Source of the DNA: Hemileia vastatrix
Taxonomy: Eukaryota; Basidiomycota; Pucciniomycetes; Pucciniales; Zaghouaniaceae
Reading direction: 5' to 3'
Assembly: GCA_030280995.1 (NCBI GenBank)
Contig: JASXTE010000014.1
Span: forward strand, 9,898,656 to 9,962,655
DNA length: 64,000 nt
Position 1 is the first letter of the stretch; each line of letters starts with the position of its first letter. Positions 34,822-48,269 of this stretch are shown here, one piece after another. Both the position numbers and the translations under genes were made by a program. The notes below the pieces were generated by a model. It saw only the letters and a list, made by a program, of their open reading frames with translations. It searched no databases and was not told where the DNA came from.

Positions 34822-37800
34822 ATGGCCTCCAATCAGGATTCAAGTAGGGTTATGGTCACCCCTCTTACTGACGAATCTTATGACACCTGGGAACACATTA
34901 TGCATCTTCACTTTGAAGTTCTGGATCTTTTTGGCATTGTTTCTGGACATGTCCCTGCCCCTGTTCCTCACAATGATGGTTCACCTTCAGACGCTGAAAT
35001 CAAAGCTCAACTTGCTCTATGGATCAAAAATGACACCAGGTGCAAGTATGAAATCATCACCAGATTGGATGATGTCAACAAGAAGCTGGTCAACACTTGC
35101 CACACCTCTGCTCAAACGTGGTCAGTTCTTGCAAGAAGACACGCCAGCAATAAAGTTGGATCACGGATTTCTCACTTTCTCTCTATGGTTACTCTTTCTC
35201 TTTCTGAAGGAGGAGACCCCAAAACTCATGTTGATGCATTCAAAGGAATTAACTTCCATATGATCCGCTCTGGGCTCATCATTCCCCAGGAAATTCTTAT
35301 TTATCTCTTCTTTGCCACTCTTCCACCCTCCTACAAACATTGGCGTGGTTTGCTCACCAGAGACAGACAGGAAATTGATTACCTGCATCTGGATGATGTT
35401 TTATCTTCTTTCCTGGATTACGCTGCTGATGACAAAGTTGTTGATGAATTTCACAATGCTATGTCAAATGTCAATGCTCACTCTGCCTCAGCCAAATCAT
35501 CAAAATCATCCAAATCCAAGGCACGCAGCAAACTCTCATGTTCTGTTCATGGTCAAAATGTTGTACATGATGACAATCCTTGCTTTGTTCAACATCCTGA
35601 ACTCCGTCCTAAGAAGAACCAAGCCAACTCAGCTGCCCCATCAAAGGACAATTCCAAAAAAGCAACTCCTGTTCCCCCTCCTCAGGAAGAACAACCTGAT
35701 GCCACGGCCAATTGTGCTTTTGTCTTCCCTTCTGATGAAGAATTTCTTTTTAGAGCTGTTGCCTGCTTGTCTGAAAAATCAAATTCTGACTGCATTATCA
35801 ACACTTCTGCTTCCATGGCCTCTCATTCCTCAAACCTTTCTACAATTATTGATTCTGGGGCCAGCTGTCATATGTTTAACAACAGAGACAGTTTTATCAG
35901 CTTTCAACCTGTCAACATTCGAATTCAACTTGCTGGTATTGGGAAATCAATCTATGCAACAGGAAAAGGAACTGTTGCTGCTTCTGGAGGAATGGAAGGA
36001 AAAGTTTTCTTTTCTGATGCTCTTTATGTCCCTGATCTTGGAAGGAATCTCATCTCCCTGGGACATCTTTTGAGAACTGGTTGTCTTCTCATCCCTGCAC
36101 CAGTTAATCCTACATCAAATTTCATTATTTCACATAATGGAAAGAATTATATGGGAGGAGTCATCTCCAATTCATTATTTGAAGTCTCTGTGGTTCCACA
36201 AGGCATGTCTCCCCCTAATTCCTCAGCTCTCTATGCAAAAGCTTCAAGTCAGTCTCTAACTCTCTGGCACAACAGATTAGGACATCCCTACGCCCCATAT
36301 ATTCAAAAACTTTTTAATGGAATGGCATCTGATGTATCTAGTTCTAGTTTTTCTGATTCTGAAATGCATTTTTGTGAACCATGTGTGTTGGGTAAACAAA
36401 CCCATGCTTCCTTTCCTGGCCAGTTGCCTGTTGCCAAAAATCCTCTTGAAGTTGTACACACAGATTTATCTGGGAAAATTCAGCCTCCTTCTTTTGATGG
36501 TTCTCAGTATTACCTTAAGTTCACTGATCAGGCCACTTCATACCGTCATGTTTACCTTCTTCCCTCAAAATCCCAAGTATTCAAATATTTCTTGGAATAT
36601 AAGGCATCTGTAGAGCTGCAATCTGGCTTCAAAATCAAAAATCTTGTTTGTGACGGTGGTGGTGAGTATATCAACTCTAGTCTGGTCAACTTTCTTAAAC
36701 AACATGGCATTGCTCTTCAAGTTACGGCTCCTTACACTCCCCAACAAAATCCAATTTCTGAGAGAGGAAACCGTATTACCACTGAAAAATCCAAAACCAT
36801 GATGTTTCATTCTAATGCACCAATTCACCTATGGTCTGAAGCAGTTAAAACAGCAGTATATCTTGAAAACAGATTACCAACCAAAGCTCTTCAAAACAAA
36901 TCAACTCCTTTTGAAGCCTGGAATAAATCCAAACCCAGAGTTTCACACCTCAGAGTTTTTGGTTGTGCTTGCTATGCCTTCCTTGATAAACATCAATGTC
37001 CTGGAAAGTTTTCAGGTAATGCCAGAAAGTGTGTCATGCTTGGATATGAAGTTGGAACAACAAATTATCGTGTTTGGGACCTTGAGCTTAAAAAGATTGT
37101 TATTGCCAAATCTGTGGCTTTTAATGAAAATTTCTTCCCCTTTCTTGACTCCAGATTTAAGCGCCCTCAATGGTCACAATTGATGAAGCGAATTCCAGAT
37201 CAAATTCATGACAGTCAACCACTTCCAACACCTGGCCTTTCCTTTTCTCCAGCTCAATCTCCTTCTGAGTCTCCAACTCCTGATCCATCCTCAGGAAACC
37301 TTTCTGATTCACATTCTGAAGATAATTCTCCTTCTTCTTCTTCATCCTCTGATTTTCACATGTCAGGCACACCTTTCAATTCAACTCCTTGTCCTTCACC
37401 TGGCCACTTAACAAGATTACCTCATTCCAATGTCCCAGATGAAGAAGGCTCCTGTCAATCTGATCCATCATATTCATCAATTGAGCCAGACAATCCAGCA
37501 GATCCTGATTATGTTCCCTCATCACAATCCCCCAGTTATTCTGACAACTCTTCAGCTGGAACATCCACTCCTGAACATTTACATCAGATTTATTATGATC
37601 ATTATCAACATGATTCCTACTCTGACTTTCCTGATCCTCTTGGGTTATATGCAGCAAATGCCTTTGCTTTCTCTCTAGAAGCTCCCTTGCTAGCTCATGA
37701 AATTCCTGAACCCCAGTGCTATAAACAAGCAATCTATTCCAAATATTCAGCAGAATGGGCAGAGGCTGTGAAACATGAACATCAAGCACTTCAGCGTTGT

Positions 37801-39302
37801 AACACTTGGAAAATTGTCCCCAGGCCTGAAAAAGCTAATGTAATTGGCTGCAGGTGGGTTTTCAGGGTTAAACCTAATGCTGATGGTGGTGTTTCAAACT
37901 TCAAAGCCCGTTGTGTAGCAAAAGGATATTCTCAAATCCTAGGAATAGATTTTCATGAACCTTTTGCACCCACTGGAAGGATCACCTCTCTCAGGACCAT
38001 TCTTTCTTTAGCAGCTTATTTTGACTGGGATGTTCATCAAATGGATGTAGTGGCAGCGTTTCTCCAGGGAAACCTAAATGAAACTGTTTATATGGAACAG
38101 CCTGAAGGAACATTAACTGCTGGAAATGAAGGTAAAGTTTGCCAATTGTTGCGTCCTCTTTATGGCATCAAACAAGCTCCCTTTTGCTGGAATTCACGTA
38201 TAAATGACTACTTGTGCAAGCTCAACTTCTCCCCCCTTAAGTGTGATCAGTGTGTGTATGTTTGGAGAAACAAATCACAAATCTGTATCATTTATCTTCA
38301 TGTTGATGATATGGTCATTACTGGTAATCATTTTCTTTGGTTCAAAGACAAAATCAAAACTGAATTTGAGATGGATGATCTTGGTCCTTCCACTTGGATT
38401 TTAGGAATGCGTCTCACCAGGAACAGAACAGCACGTACTCTTTCTTTATCACAAGATTCTTATGCTGAAAAAGATTTGTCCAACTGGAATATGGCCAACT
38501 GCAATCCCTGTCTTACTCCCTTATCCCCAAATGATTATCCTGTCAAAGCAACTAGTGAAGAAATTGCTGAATTCAATGCTCTGAAAATCAATTACCGTTC
38601 TGCTATTGGTGCACTCAATTATTTATCTGTTGCAACAAGACCTGATCTCTCTTTTGCAGTTGGTGCATTATCTCAACATCTTATTGAACCAGGTATCAAA
38701 CACTGGCTTGCTGTCAAACACACTTTCAGATATCTGCGTGCCACTTCATCATCATCTCTCACTTTTGGAGGAAAATGCCCAATTTGAAATCATCCATCAC
38801 TCTGTCCTCTTATTTACTCTGACACTGATTATGCTGGTGATCCTGATACCAGGCGCTCAACTGGAGGGTATGTTGCCATACTTAATGGAGGAGCTATTTC
38901 CTGGAGTTCTAAAAAGCAGCAAGTTGTCACTATCTCTAGTACTGAAGCTGAGTTCAGAGGCATTGTGGATGCTGGATGTGAAGCAATCTGGCTGACTAAA
39001 TTACTTACTTCCTTCAATATTCCTAAATCACCTTCACCATTTATCCTTGCTGACAATGCCAGTTCCATTTCACAATGCAAGGATTCACTCAGATACCGTC
39101 AAAGATCAAACCATGTGGACACTCAACTTTGTTGGATTACTGAAAGCATCAACAAAAATCATTTTCAGCTTCAACACATTCCAACTGAACACATGGTGGC
39201 TGATCTTCTTACAAAATCTTTAGGAAAAGTCAAGCTGTCTTATCTCCTCAAACTCATGGGTCTGATATTAAGGGGGGTGTTGAAATTTCTGCCTCTAATA
39301 CC
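34822..39302 (+). pseudogene. Copia-1a Gag-Pol, one nonsense codon
   Basis: The frame opens at ATG 34822 and is continuous for 1321 codons through gag, protease (DSGASCH), integrase, RT (VDDM near 38305) and into RNase H. It stops at TGA 38785-38787, where Copia-1b has CCA. The same frame then reopens to the end of RNase H. The polypurine tract has six G instead of seven, which shifts the last codons into another frame of the LTR. The copy is nearly intact and so relatively young, but it would make a polyprotein with a truncated RNase H. Confidence 0.92.
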
Positions 39303-40008
39303 TGACCCATTCCTTACTCCAGCTTCTTACCATCGTCTCAAGTCATTCTCCTTGCTCATATCCTCTTTTCCTGACTTTTTCCGCCAAGGAACTTCAAAGA
39401 TACTAGCTCCAGCATCAAGAACAACATTTCTTTCCCACCTGGAGTCAATGTATTTAATCTGGACCTCGAGGACGTGTTTCTTTACCTGGAGTGTGAATCT
39501 TTTCCCTGGCTGAGAAGTTTTTCCTTGCATGTGAACCTGTCTCTTTTCCTGTATTGTAGTTTAGTAGTTTTGTCGAGGTCGTGTTAGTTTCTATTGTTTT
39601 GGATGGTGGACTTTGTCATATAATGAGCCCTCTCTTTGCCATTTCCGTTTTCCCCATCCAAATCATTTTCTTTCTCTTTCTCTCTATTCTCTTTATCCCT
39701 TCCACTGCTTCTTCCTGTCCACTGCTTTCACTTTTGGCCGCATCTGACAGTCTTTGCACTGTGTGGGGAGAATAGACTCTTTTGTCCAGTTTTAGCACAC
39801 GCTTTATTGTAGTTACTTGTTGTTGTAAGGTGCACAGTTGCTGTGTCAGCCAGGCTATTCCAGGAGTCCAGTAAATGATATATAAATTATAAAACCTTAA
39901 AGAGTGGGTAAGACTTGTATTTAATGAATATAACTTAATATTTTATTGCATAGTGAAATTATATAAGAGTTTTATTATATACAAGTGTTACATTAAATTT
40001 ATGGGTTA

Positions 40009-41148
40009 TGTCGGCCGGTCAACTAGAAGAAGGAGAAAGATAGAAGAAGGAAAGAGAGGAGGAGAAGGAGGAAAGGAGTATGGGTAATAAAACAAATAAA
40101 ATTTAATAAAATTATTTAATTTATTGAGAGAAGGCAACGATGAGTGAGCTGAGAAGAGACAACAATTTGGTTTTATAAATATTAATATTATTTAAGTAAG
40201 AATTCTGCGCGGCAACCAATATAATTACTATCAGACTTAAAGCAACCTTTAAATTGTTATATAAAATTTTAATTAGAATTTTATTACTAATAAAAAGAAT
40301 ATAAACGTAATATAAAAATTGTATTTAATTTGTTGAGTGTATAATAAGTGATAAGGCTACAGGGGATTATCCAAGGCCCTTTTATAGGCAATGGGTCCTC
40401 TGAAGCGCTACTATATCAGTAAATACAATGATTAGAAAGGAATAAAACAAACATATCAAAAGAGTAAATGAAACATAACAATATAGAGAAAAACATGAAA
40501 CAAATAATTAAAAGCCCAATTAAGAATCCAATTTCCCCGCCATTAATCCCCAAATCAGTAAGTGACAATAGTAAATAACTAAACAAGATTGGAAACATAG
40601 GAACTATGAGAAATATAATTCCCAACAGATGGTACATTCTGATTAGAGGACATTTTAAGTGAAACAAAAAATAATTTGACGCAACAAAACAAGCAATTAA
40701 TCTCAATTTAGTCCAAATTAATTTATTTGTTTTTTCTAACACAATTAAGGGTCAAAAGAAGCGTCCTTAATAATTGTTTAGTATCATATGAGAGATATTA
40801 GTTAATATATAAATTTAAGTAATTAATTTAAATATATCATAAATCAAATTTACACTTGTAATTATAATATATGTTTTTTAATTAATTAAATATAAATTTA
40901 TAATTATTAAATACATAAAAATGCGCCATTATTTGTTGAATATATTATATTATGCTCAATTTAATTGTATATAAAAATATATATAACCAATAAATTTAAT
41001 GTAACATTTGTATATAATAAAATTCTTATATAATTTCATTATGTAATAAAATATTAAGTTATATTCATTAAATACAAGTCTTACTCACTCTTTAAGGTTT
41101 TATAATTTATATATCATTTACTGGACTCCTGGAATAGCCTGGCTGACA
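40009..41148 (-). repeat. Gypsy-A2 3' LTR
   Basis: The LTR is 1140 bp, minus-strand TGTCAGCC at 41148 to CCGACA at 40009. It has 17 bp not present in the 5' LTR, near the CTAGTTGACCGG end. The polypurine complement ACTCCCTCACTCT lies at 41148-41160. Confidence 0.94.
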
Positions 41149-44100
41149 CTCCCTCACTCTAAAAAACAATAAAAAAAATCCTAAGATTTTTTCTTTTTGT
41201 ATTTTTTCAACAGAGCAGGCAGATTTGAAATTTCTTTGCCAGGTATCCATGCATCATGTTCAGATGATTTGTTCTTATATCTCAATAAATATTCAGTACC
41301 TCTTTCAGAAGTGATAATTCTATCATTGAGAATTTTATCAATTTCTGCTGTTTCTGTGACTTCCTGAGGGTTTTTCTTAGGTCTTCCTCTTCTTTTTGGA
41401 AATAAGTCACTGTTGGAAGTATAAGGCTTAAGCAAAGAAATGGGAAAGACAGGATGTTTCCTATCATATGGAGAATACAATACAACTTCTACTGCATTAT
41501 CACCAACCATTCTTTTAACAACAAATGGTCCTACAAAAGGATCTTTTAATTTGTGGTTACCTTGTAAATTGAAATGGACAGTAGAGATCAACACTTCATC
41601 ACCCTTGTTAAATGTGTATTCTTTATGGGATTTATCCCATCTTTTCTTTTCATATTCAAATGCTTTATCAATACAATTCTGAGCATGTTTTCTACATAGC
41701 TGTTGCATTTGCATAAAAGATTTTACACCAGGGTGTAGTTCCAACTTAGGTAATTTATTATTGAGAATCTGAGCAGGAGTGTTTGGGACATAACCTAACC
41801 AAATCTCAAAAGGCTTTTTCTCAGTGACAGAATGAACAGTGCTATTATATGCAAATTCAAGACCAGGCAAAAGAGTGACCCAATCATGAGTAAATCTGTC
41901 ATTGTCTTTATATTCTAAACCAAAGGCACAATACCTTCTAATCATATCTTCCAGAGTTTGAATCATTCTTTCAGCTAGACCATCAGTCTGAGGATGATGA
42001 GCTGTAGACAATTTTAACTCACAGCCACAAATATCCATCAAAGAGGTCCAAAACTCAGAAGTGAATTTTGGATCTCTATCAGAGATAATGGCTTTTGGAA
42101 AACCAATAATATTAAACATGTAAGACCACCATAAGAAAGCTAATTCCTTGGTGGATACATCTTTGTGGGTTGGAATAAATTTGCACATTTTTGTGAATCT
42201 ATCAACTATTACCCAACAAGAGTTAAAGCTGTCTTTACCTGCAACAGGAAGACCAGTGACAAAATCCATATTAATGATTTGCCAGGGAGCACTAGGTGTT
42301 TCAATATGTTGTAATAACCCTGCTCTCTTACCTGTTAACCTTTTAGATTTTTGGCAGGAATCACAAGATTCAACATATAATTTTGTGTCTTCAGACATAT
42401 TAGCCCACCATGCAGTGTTTTTGATTCTAATCAATGTTTTTTCAAGATCAAAATGACCAGCTAATATGTCATCATGACAAAGTTTGAGGATAGTTTCTTT
42501 CATTGAAGGAGGAATAACAATTACATTGGTAAGCTTCCTTCTATAATAAATATAACCATCTTCAATAGAAAACTTTCCTTTATTTAAAGCATTTTGGTAT
42601 TTTGCAGGAAGAGTTTTTATTAATGCTTGAATTGAAGCATTCTTAGGATCATTCAAAATAGTAACTAATTTATTTAAGTCAGAATCTTTATCATATGAAT
42701 CCAGTATTAACTGTAATAACTCTTCTTCCATATCAACAATAAATATACCATGTATATGAACAGTGTCATCCTCAGGTACATAAGCAGGATTGGAGTCATT
42801 ATTTGGCAGAGGCAATCTGGAGAGCATATCAACATTAGAGTGAACATTTCCAGCTCTGTGGATAATAGTCATCCTTCCTCTGTATTCCTGAACTGCAAGT
42901 TGCCACCTGAACATATGTCTGTTAGGTGTTTTGAGGTTTAAGAGAGATTTCACAGCACTACAGTCAGTTACCAACTCAAATTTTTGGTCATCCAAGTAGT
43001 AATGAAGTTTCTCAAGAGCCCAAACAACTGCTAAGCACTCCAATTGAGTGGCACCATATTTCAATTCACTATTTCTTAAGGTTCTTGAAATATAACAAAT
43101 TACAACCTCTGAGGATTTATCATTAATAATTTGCTTTTGGTGAAGGGCAGCACCCAGACCAATAAAGCTAGCATCTGTATAAAGTACAAATGGCTTGTTA
43201 AAATCTGGGAGAGCCAATATAGGGGCTGTCATTAAGCAATTTTTCAATGTATTAAAAGCTTTCTGACAGTCATCAATCCAGAGAAAAGCAACATCTTTTC
43301 TGGTTAGTTTTGTAAGAGGCAAGGCTATGACCTGATAATTTTTAATATATTGTCTATAATAGCCACACATACCTAAAAAACTTTGGATTTCTCTTACAGA
43401 AGTTGGTGCTTTCACATTTTGAATGGCAGCAACTTTATTATGGTCTACACAAATTTGTAAGCCTGACACAACATGGCCAAGGACTTTCAAAGATTGAAAA
43501 CCAAATTTACACTTTTTTAAAGATAAGGTCATATTGATTTCATCCATTTTTTGGAAAACTCTATTTAAGTGAATCATATGTTCATCAAAAGTTTTAGAAA
43601 AAACAATAATATCATCAATCTAAACCATGAGCCAACCTTCAATAATTTCTTGATGGAAAGTGTTATCCATGACTTTCTGGAAAACTGAAGGAGCATTTTT
43701 AGGGCCAAATGGCATCCTAACATACTTATATATTCCCATATGAGTAGAAATAAGCAAAAAATTTTGAGAATTTTTCTCAACTGGAACTTGATGATAACCT
43801 TTATTACCATCCAGACAACTAATAAATTTTGCACCTTGCAAGGTAGCATGTATTGAATTAATTCTGGGTAAAGGATAAATATCATCAATAGTATAAGTAT
43901 TTAAAGCTCTGTAATCCCCACATAATCTAGCTTTATCTTTTTCATATGAAATTAAGACTGGGGAGATGACACAATATTTGGGGGTGACATCCACTTTCTC
44001 AATGATATTCATTTTCAATAATGTTTCAATATTATCTTCAATATCTTTTCTTTTTGATGGAGAAGCAGGATATGGTTTTTTCTTAAGGGAAGGAGGAATA

Positions 44101-47100
44101 TCACTCAAATTACAGGATAAGGTAATTTTCATCTCTTCCTGAACAATTCCCAAGACATGAGAACCATGAGCAAAAGCCATAGGGAAAGAGGTAATAGAGG
44201 CAACAATAGAATCCTTTTGTTCATTAGTCAAATGATCACCAAAAGAAGCGGTATTTATTTCATGTAATAAATCATCCATTTCAGTTGTTGTTCTACCTTT
44301 ACATTGGGTCAGTGAGTTACAAGATTTCAACAAATGCCCAGAAGGTTTAGGAGAAGAAATTTTGAATTTTCTTTTCCCATTCATTCCTAAGGTAAAGCAA
44401 TTATTTGCTGGGTCTAGTTTCACACCAAACATGGTTAAAATATCATTTCCCATAATAAACCAATTGCTCAAATTATCATTTTTCATGACAACAAACTCAC
44501 AAATAGCTCTGACAAAACCACCATTATATTTGAAGAATACAGAGGTTTTGTATTTGCCAATAGGAAATAAGGTAGAACCATACCCTCTCCATTTTTCAGA
44601 AGTTATAGGCAATAATTTACTTAAATATTCCTTATCCACTGAAGCCAAAGCTTTTTCAGATACTACACTTCCTCCAGCACCAGAATCAAGAACTACATCA
44701 ACATTTTTACCATTAATGATAACAGGTGCCTTTAAAGGGGATATGGGAATAGAATTGTTAGTAATATCTTTAATTATCTCAGCATTTTCTACTGAAGATA
44801 AATTCAATACACAATCTTCAGATATATTATTTAAATAATGGACATCATGTTCCAACATTAAAACATCTTTAACAGATTCATTGTCATAGGATATATTACT
44901 TTCACAGTCACTGGAAGAATTATTGAAATCAAGTTCAACTTCATCAGTGTCTTCATTTTGTTCAACAAGATGAATTTTCTTGTCACAAACATGACCCTTC
45001 TGCCACGGTTTGTTACATTTATAACAAGTATTTGTTGCATATTTTTTAGGTGCAACTGGGGCAGAGGGTTTACCAGATTTTTCTGGGAGCTTTATAGAAG
45101 GTTTATTCTGATCATTATAAGATTTACTAAAGTAATTCTTTGGTTCATATCTATGGTTGAGTAGTACTTCATTACAGATATTAATGAAAGAAGAATTTTC
45201 CCTTACATGCTCAGTTCTAGCAACAATCAAATCCCTAAGAGAATTTGGTAATTTATACAAGATTTTATCTCTCCAAATATCATAATCCATCTTTGGATCA
45301 ATTGCTCTAAGGATTTTAGTTATTTTCATCAGAAAAACAATGGGCTTTTCAACAGAGGAGGATACATATCTAGTATTCTCATACAGTCTTTGCTGAGCTA
45401 ACCTGAATTTTGAACCACCAAACTGATTCTCAATCAAGGATTTCCAATCATTCCATGTATAATGATTGTTATCTAAGAGGACAGATTCATACCACATCAA
45501 GGCTACATTGGAAAATAAAGAAATTAGCTTAGAAACAATTTCCTCATCAGGTAGTTTATAAGATCTCTTTAAATTATCAATTCTCTGGATAAAGTGTTGC
45601 CAATCAGAGGAAGAATCACCATCAAAGGTAGGATATTGGTCTAACTTAGGCCAATTTTTCTGACTACTGGGATGGTCCACTTTTTGGTTTGAATTATTCA
45701 TTAGTAATAATTCCTGAAGTTTAGCCAGGTGTTCAGAAATTTCATTATTTACAGAAACAGCTGGTGCATGACCATCACAAGATTTTTTGCTAGTAGCAAA
45801 AGATTTTACAGACTCATTGTCAGTTTGTTTAATGGTTGAAATATGAGGAAGAAAGGATGAACTTTGTTCAGGTTTTTTCCCTTTATTTTTATGCAGCTTA
45901 TTTGCAGAAATCTCATTTAATTCATTATTGATGGTTAAGGTTGAGAACTTTTCCTGTAGGTCAGACACATAGTTTCTTATTCTTGGAATTTCAGAAATCT
46001 GGTCATTTACTTTTGCAAGAGATAGAACATTTCTGTCCTCAGAAACTGAGTGTTTGGTACTTAGTGCATGGAAGTCATTTTTTAGTTTCTTAAACTCATT
46101 TTGTAGAGATTTTATTTCATTTTTGAATGAATAATTTTCCTCAATAAGGGGTTTCAATTCACTAAATGTCTTATGTAGACTGATATTTCTATCTGAGATA
46201 GCTCTATGGTCACTTCTTATTTGTTTTTGTTGACTAAGAACAATATTTAAGGTTTCTTTGATTTTTAAATAAGCTGTATCTTGTACAGAAGAACTCACTT
46301 TACATTGCAAGTGTAAATTATTTAATCTATCATTTTCATGGATTAACACATCTCTCACATGTTTGTCTTTCACAATATTAAAATCAAGGGTATCTTTCAA
46401 TATTTCCTCAGAAGTTTTTTCAATTAAGTTATAGATTTCAGGGGGAACAGAATCATTTTTAATTGCAAGAGAAGGATTAATTAAAGATGTAGAAGTTAAA
46501 TGTAAAGGTTCATCAAATGACAATTTGCTAATTACATCAATAGGGCTACTAGTTACAGGAAGCTGTCTTTTAACAGGTTTAACTGTTCTTTCACCATGTT
46601 CAATAATATTACCTGCAGAAGAAGATTTATTAGAAAACATACCCAAGTGACTATCAACCAAATTACTTACCATGGCAGAGGAGGAAACTTCCCCTGGGAC
46701 TGGGTTTGGGATTGTGCTTGGGCCTTCTTTCTCCTGCTTTGTTGGTAGGGATGAGGAGGTGGATGGAAATTGGGTGTTCTGGATGGGCCAGGCTGATGAT
46801 GAGGAGGGTGTTGCACATTCTGTTGGTAGTGACTCATTAGATAATCCCATTTCCATTGCTCTACTTCCATAGTATTTGGATTTTGGATGGTTGAGCTGGG
46901 TGGCTGTGAAGGTTGAGCCTGAAATTGAAGCTGATTGGGAGGCAATTGAGGAGGGGCCTGGGCCTGAATCTGGTTCCTGAGTTCTTGGACCTGATCCCAC
47001 AATGTGTCTACCTTTGCTTTGTACGTCATATTTTCTGTCTTCAACTCTTTTATATGACTGGATAGGTTGCTGATTTGTTGTGGCAGAGGAAGCTTTTTTA

Positions 47101-47195
47101 TTTTGAAGCCTTTTGGAAGACCTTCTTGAGGCACTAGAGGCTTTACTTCCTTCTGTGGTACTGGGGGAAGGGGGTTTGGTTTGTTTGCATTTCCT

Positions 47196-48111
47196 TGTTG
47201 AAATTTCTGCCTCTAATACCTGACCCATTCCTTACTCCAGCTTCTTACCATCGTCTCAAGTCATTCTCCTTGCTCATATCCTCTTTTCCTGACCTTTTCC
47301 GCCGAGGAACTTCAAAGATACGAGCTCCAGCATCAAGAACAACATTTCTTTCCCACCCGGAGTCAATGTATTGATTCTGGACCTCGAGGACGTGTTTCTT
47401 TACCTGGAGTGTGAATCTTTTCCCCGGCTGAGAACTTTTTCCTTGGATGTGAACCTGTCTCTTTTTCTGTATTGTAGTTTAATAGTTTTGTCGACGTCGT
47501 GTTAGTTTCTATTGTTTTAGATGGTGGACTTTGTCATATAATGAGGCCTCTCTTTGCCATTTCCGTTTTCCCCATCCAAATCTTTTTCTTTCTCTTTTTC
47601 TCTATTCTCTTTATCCCTTTCACTGCTTCTTCCTGTCCACTGCTTTCCCTTTTGGCCGCATCTGACAGTCTTTGCACTGTGTGGGGAGAATAGAGTCTTT
47701 TGTCCAGGTTCTTTCCTTTTCTTTTCTGTTATCTTTTCTCTAATTCTTTTAGTCCTAACCACAGCAGCTCACACCTGTGTCCCTTATAGTTTTAGCACAC
47801 GCTTTGTTGTAGTTACTTGTTGTTGTAAGGTGCACAGTTGCTGATTGACCTGTGTTTAGGTATGTTTGTTTTTGCAATGAAATCCAAATCTTTTTCTTTC
47901 TCTTTTTCTCTATTCTCTTTATCCCTTTCACTGCTTCTTCCTGTCCACTGCTTTCCCTTTTGGCCGCATCTGACAGTCTTTGCACTGTGTGGGGAGAATA
48001 GAGTCTTTTGTCCAGTTTTAGCACACGCTTTGTTGTAGTTACTTGTTGTTGTAAGGTGCACAGTTGCTGATTGACCTGTGTTTAGCTTTACTTTGTGCTA
48101 AAACTTCTACA
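47196..48111 (+). repeat. Copia-1b 5' LTR
   Basis: The LTR is 916 bp, TGTTGAAATT to TTCTACA. Two blocks occur twice: the pyrimidine tract ending GTGGGGAGAATAGAGTC (near 47576 and 47884) and TTTTAGCACACGC...GTGTTTAG (from 47789 and 48015). This is the long LTR form of the family. Confidence 0.95.
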
Positions 48112-48125
48112 GGTTATGGGCCCAG
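48112..48125 (+). promoter_or_regulatory. Copia-1b primer-binding site (tRNA-iMet anticodon arm)
   Basis: GGTTATGGGCCCAG directly follows the 5' LTR. It is the complement of the CUGGGCCCAUAACC anticodon stem-loop of eukaryotic initiator tRNA-Met. No sequence starting TGG for a tRNA 3' end is present here. Confidence 0.78.
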
Positions 48126-48269
48126 TTGCCTAAAGCACCTCTCTCAAGAATACTTACAACAAAACCGCTTACTGGACAATAAAACAGCCTTTTCTCTCAG
48201 ATTTTGGATCATCCTCTTCACATCTCATCTTCTTTCTCTCCAAATCTTTGCTGTTGACTCGACCAAATC

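Noticed and set aside
43620..47228. A 1202-codon ORF starting inside the Copia-1b LTR and running into Gypsy-A2 gag-pol
   Set aside because: The apparent start and first ten residues come from the inserted Copia LTR. The true frame starts at 53794, and this is a fusion by insertion.
47554..47844. Repeated Ser/Phe/Leu-rich ORFs in Copia LTRs (also 5294-5584, 10251-10541, 34332-34622, 53079-53369)
   Set aside because: They are translations of the LTR pyrimidine tract, found in every copy and varying in length with the LTR form. There is no independent sign of coding.
47196..48111. Duplicated pyrimidine blocks as a CRISPR-like or satellite array
   Set aside because: Only two copies, internal to an LTR, with no regular spacer structure; an LTR-internal duplication is sufficient.
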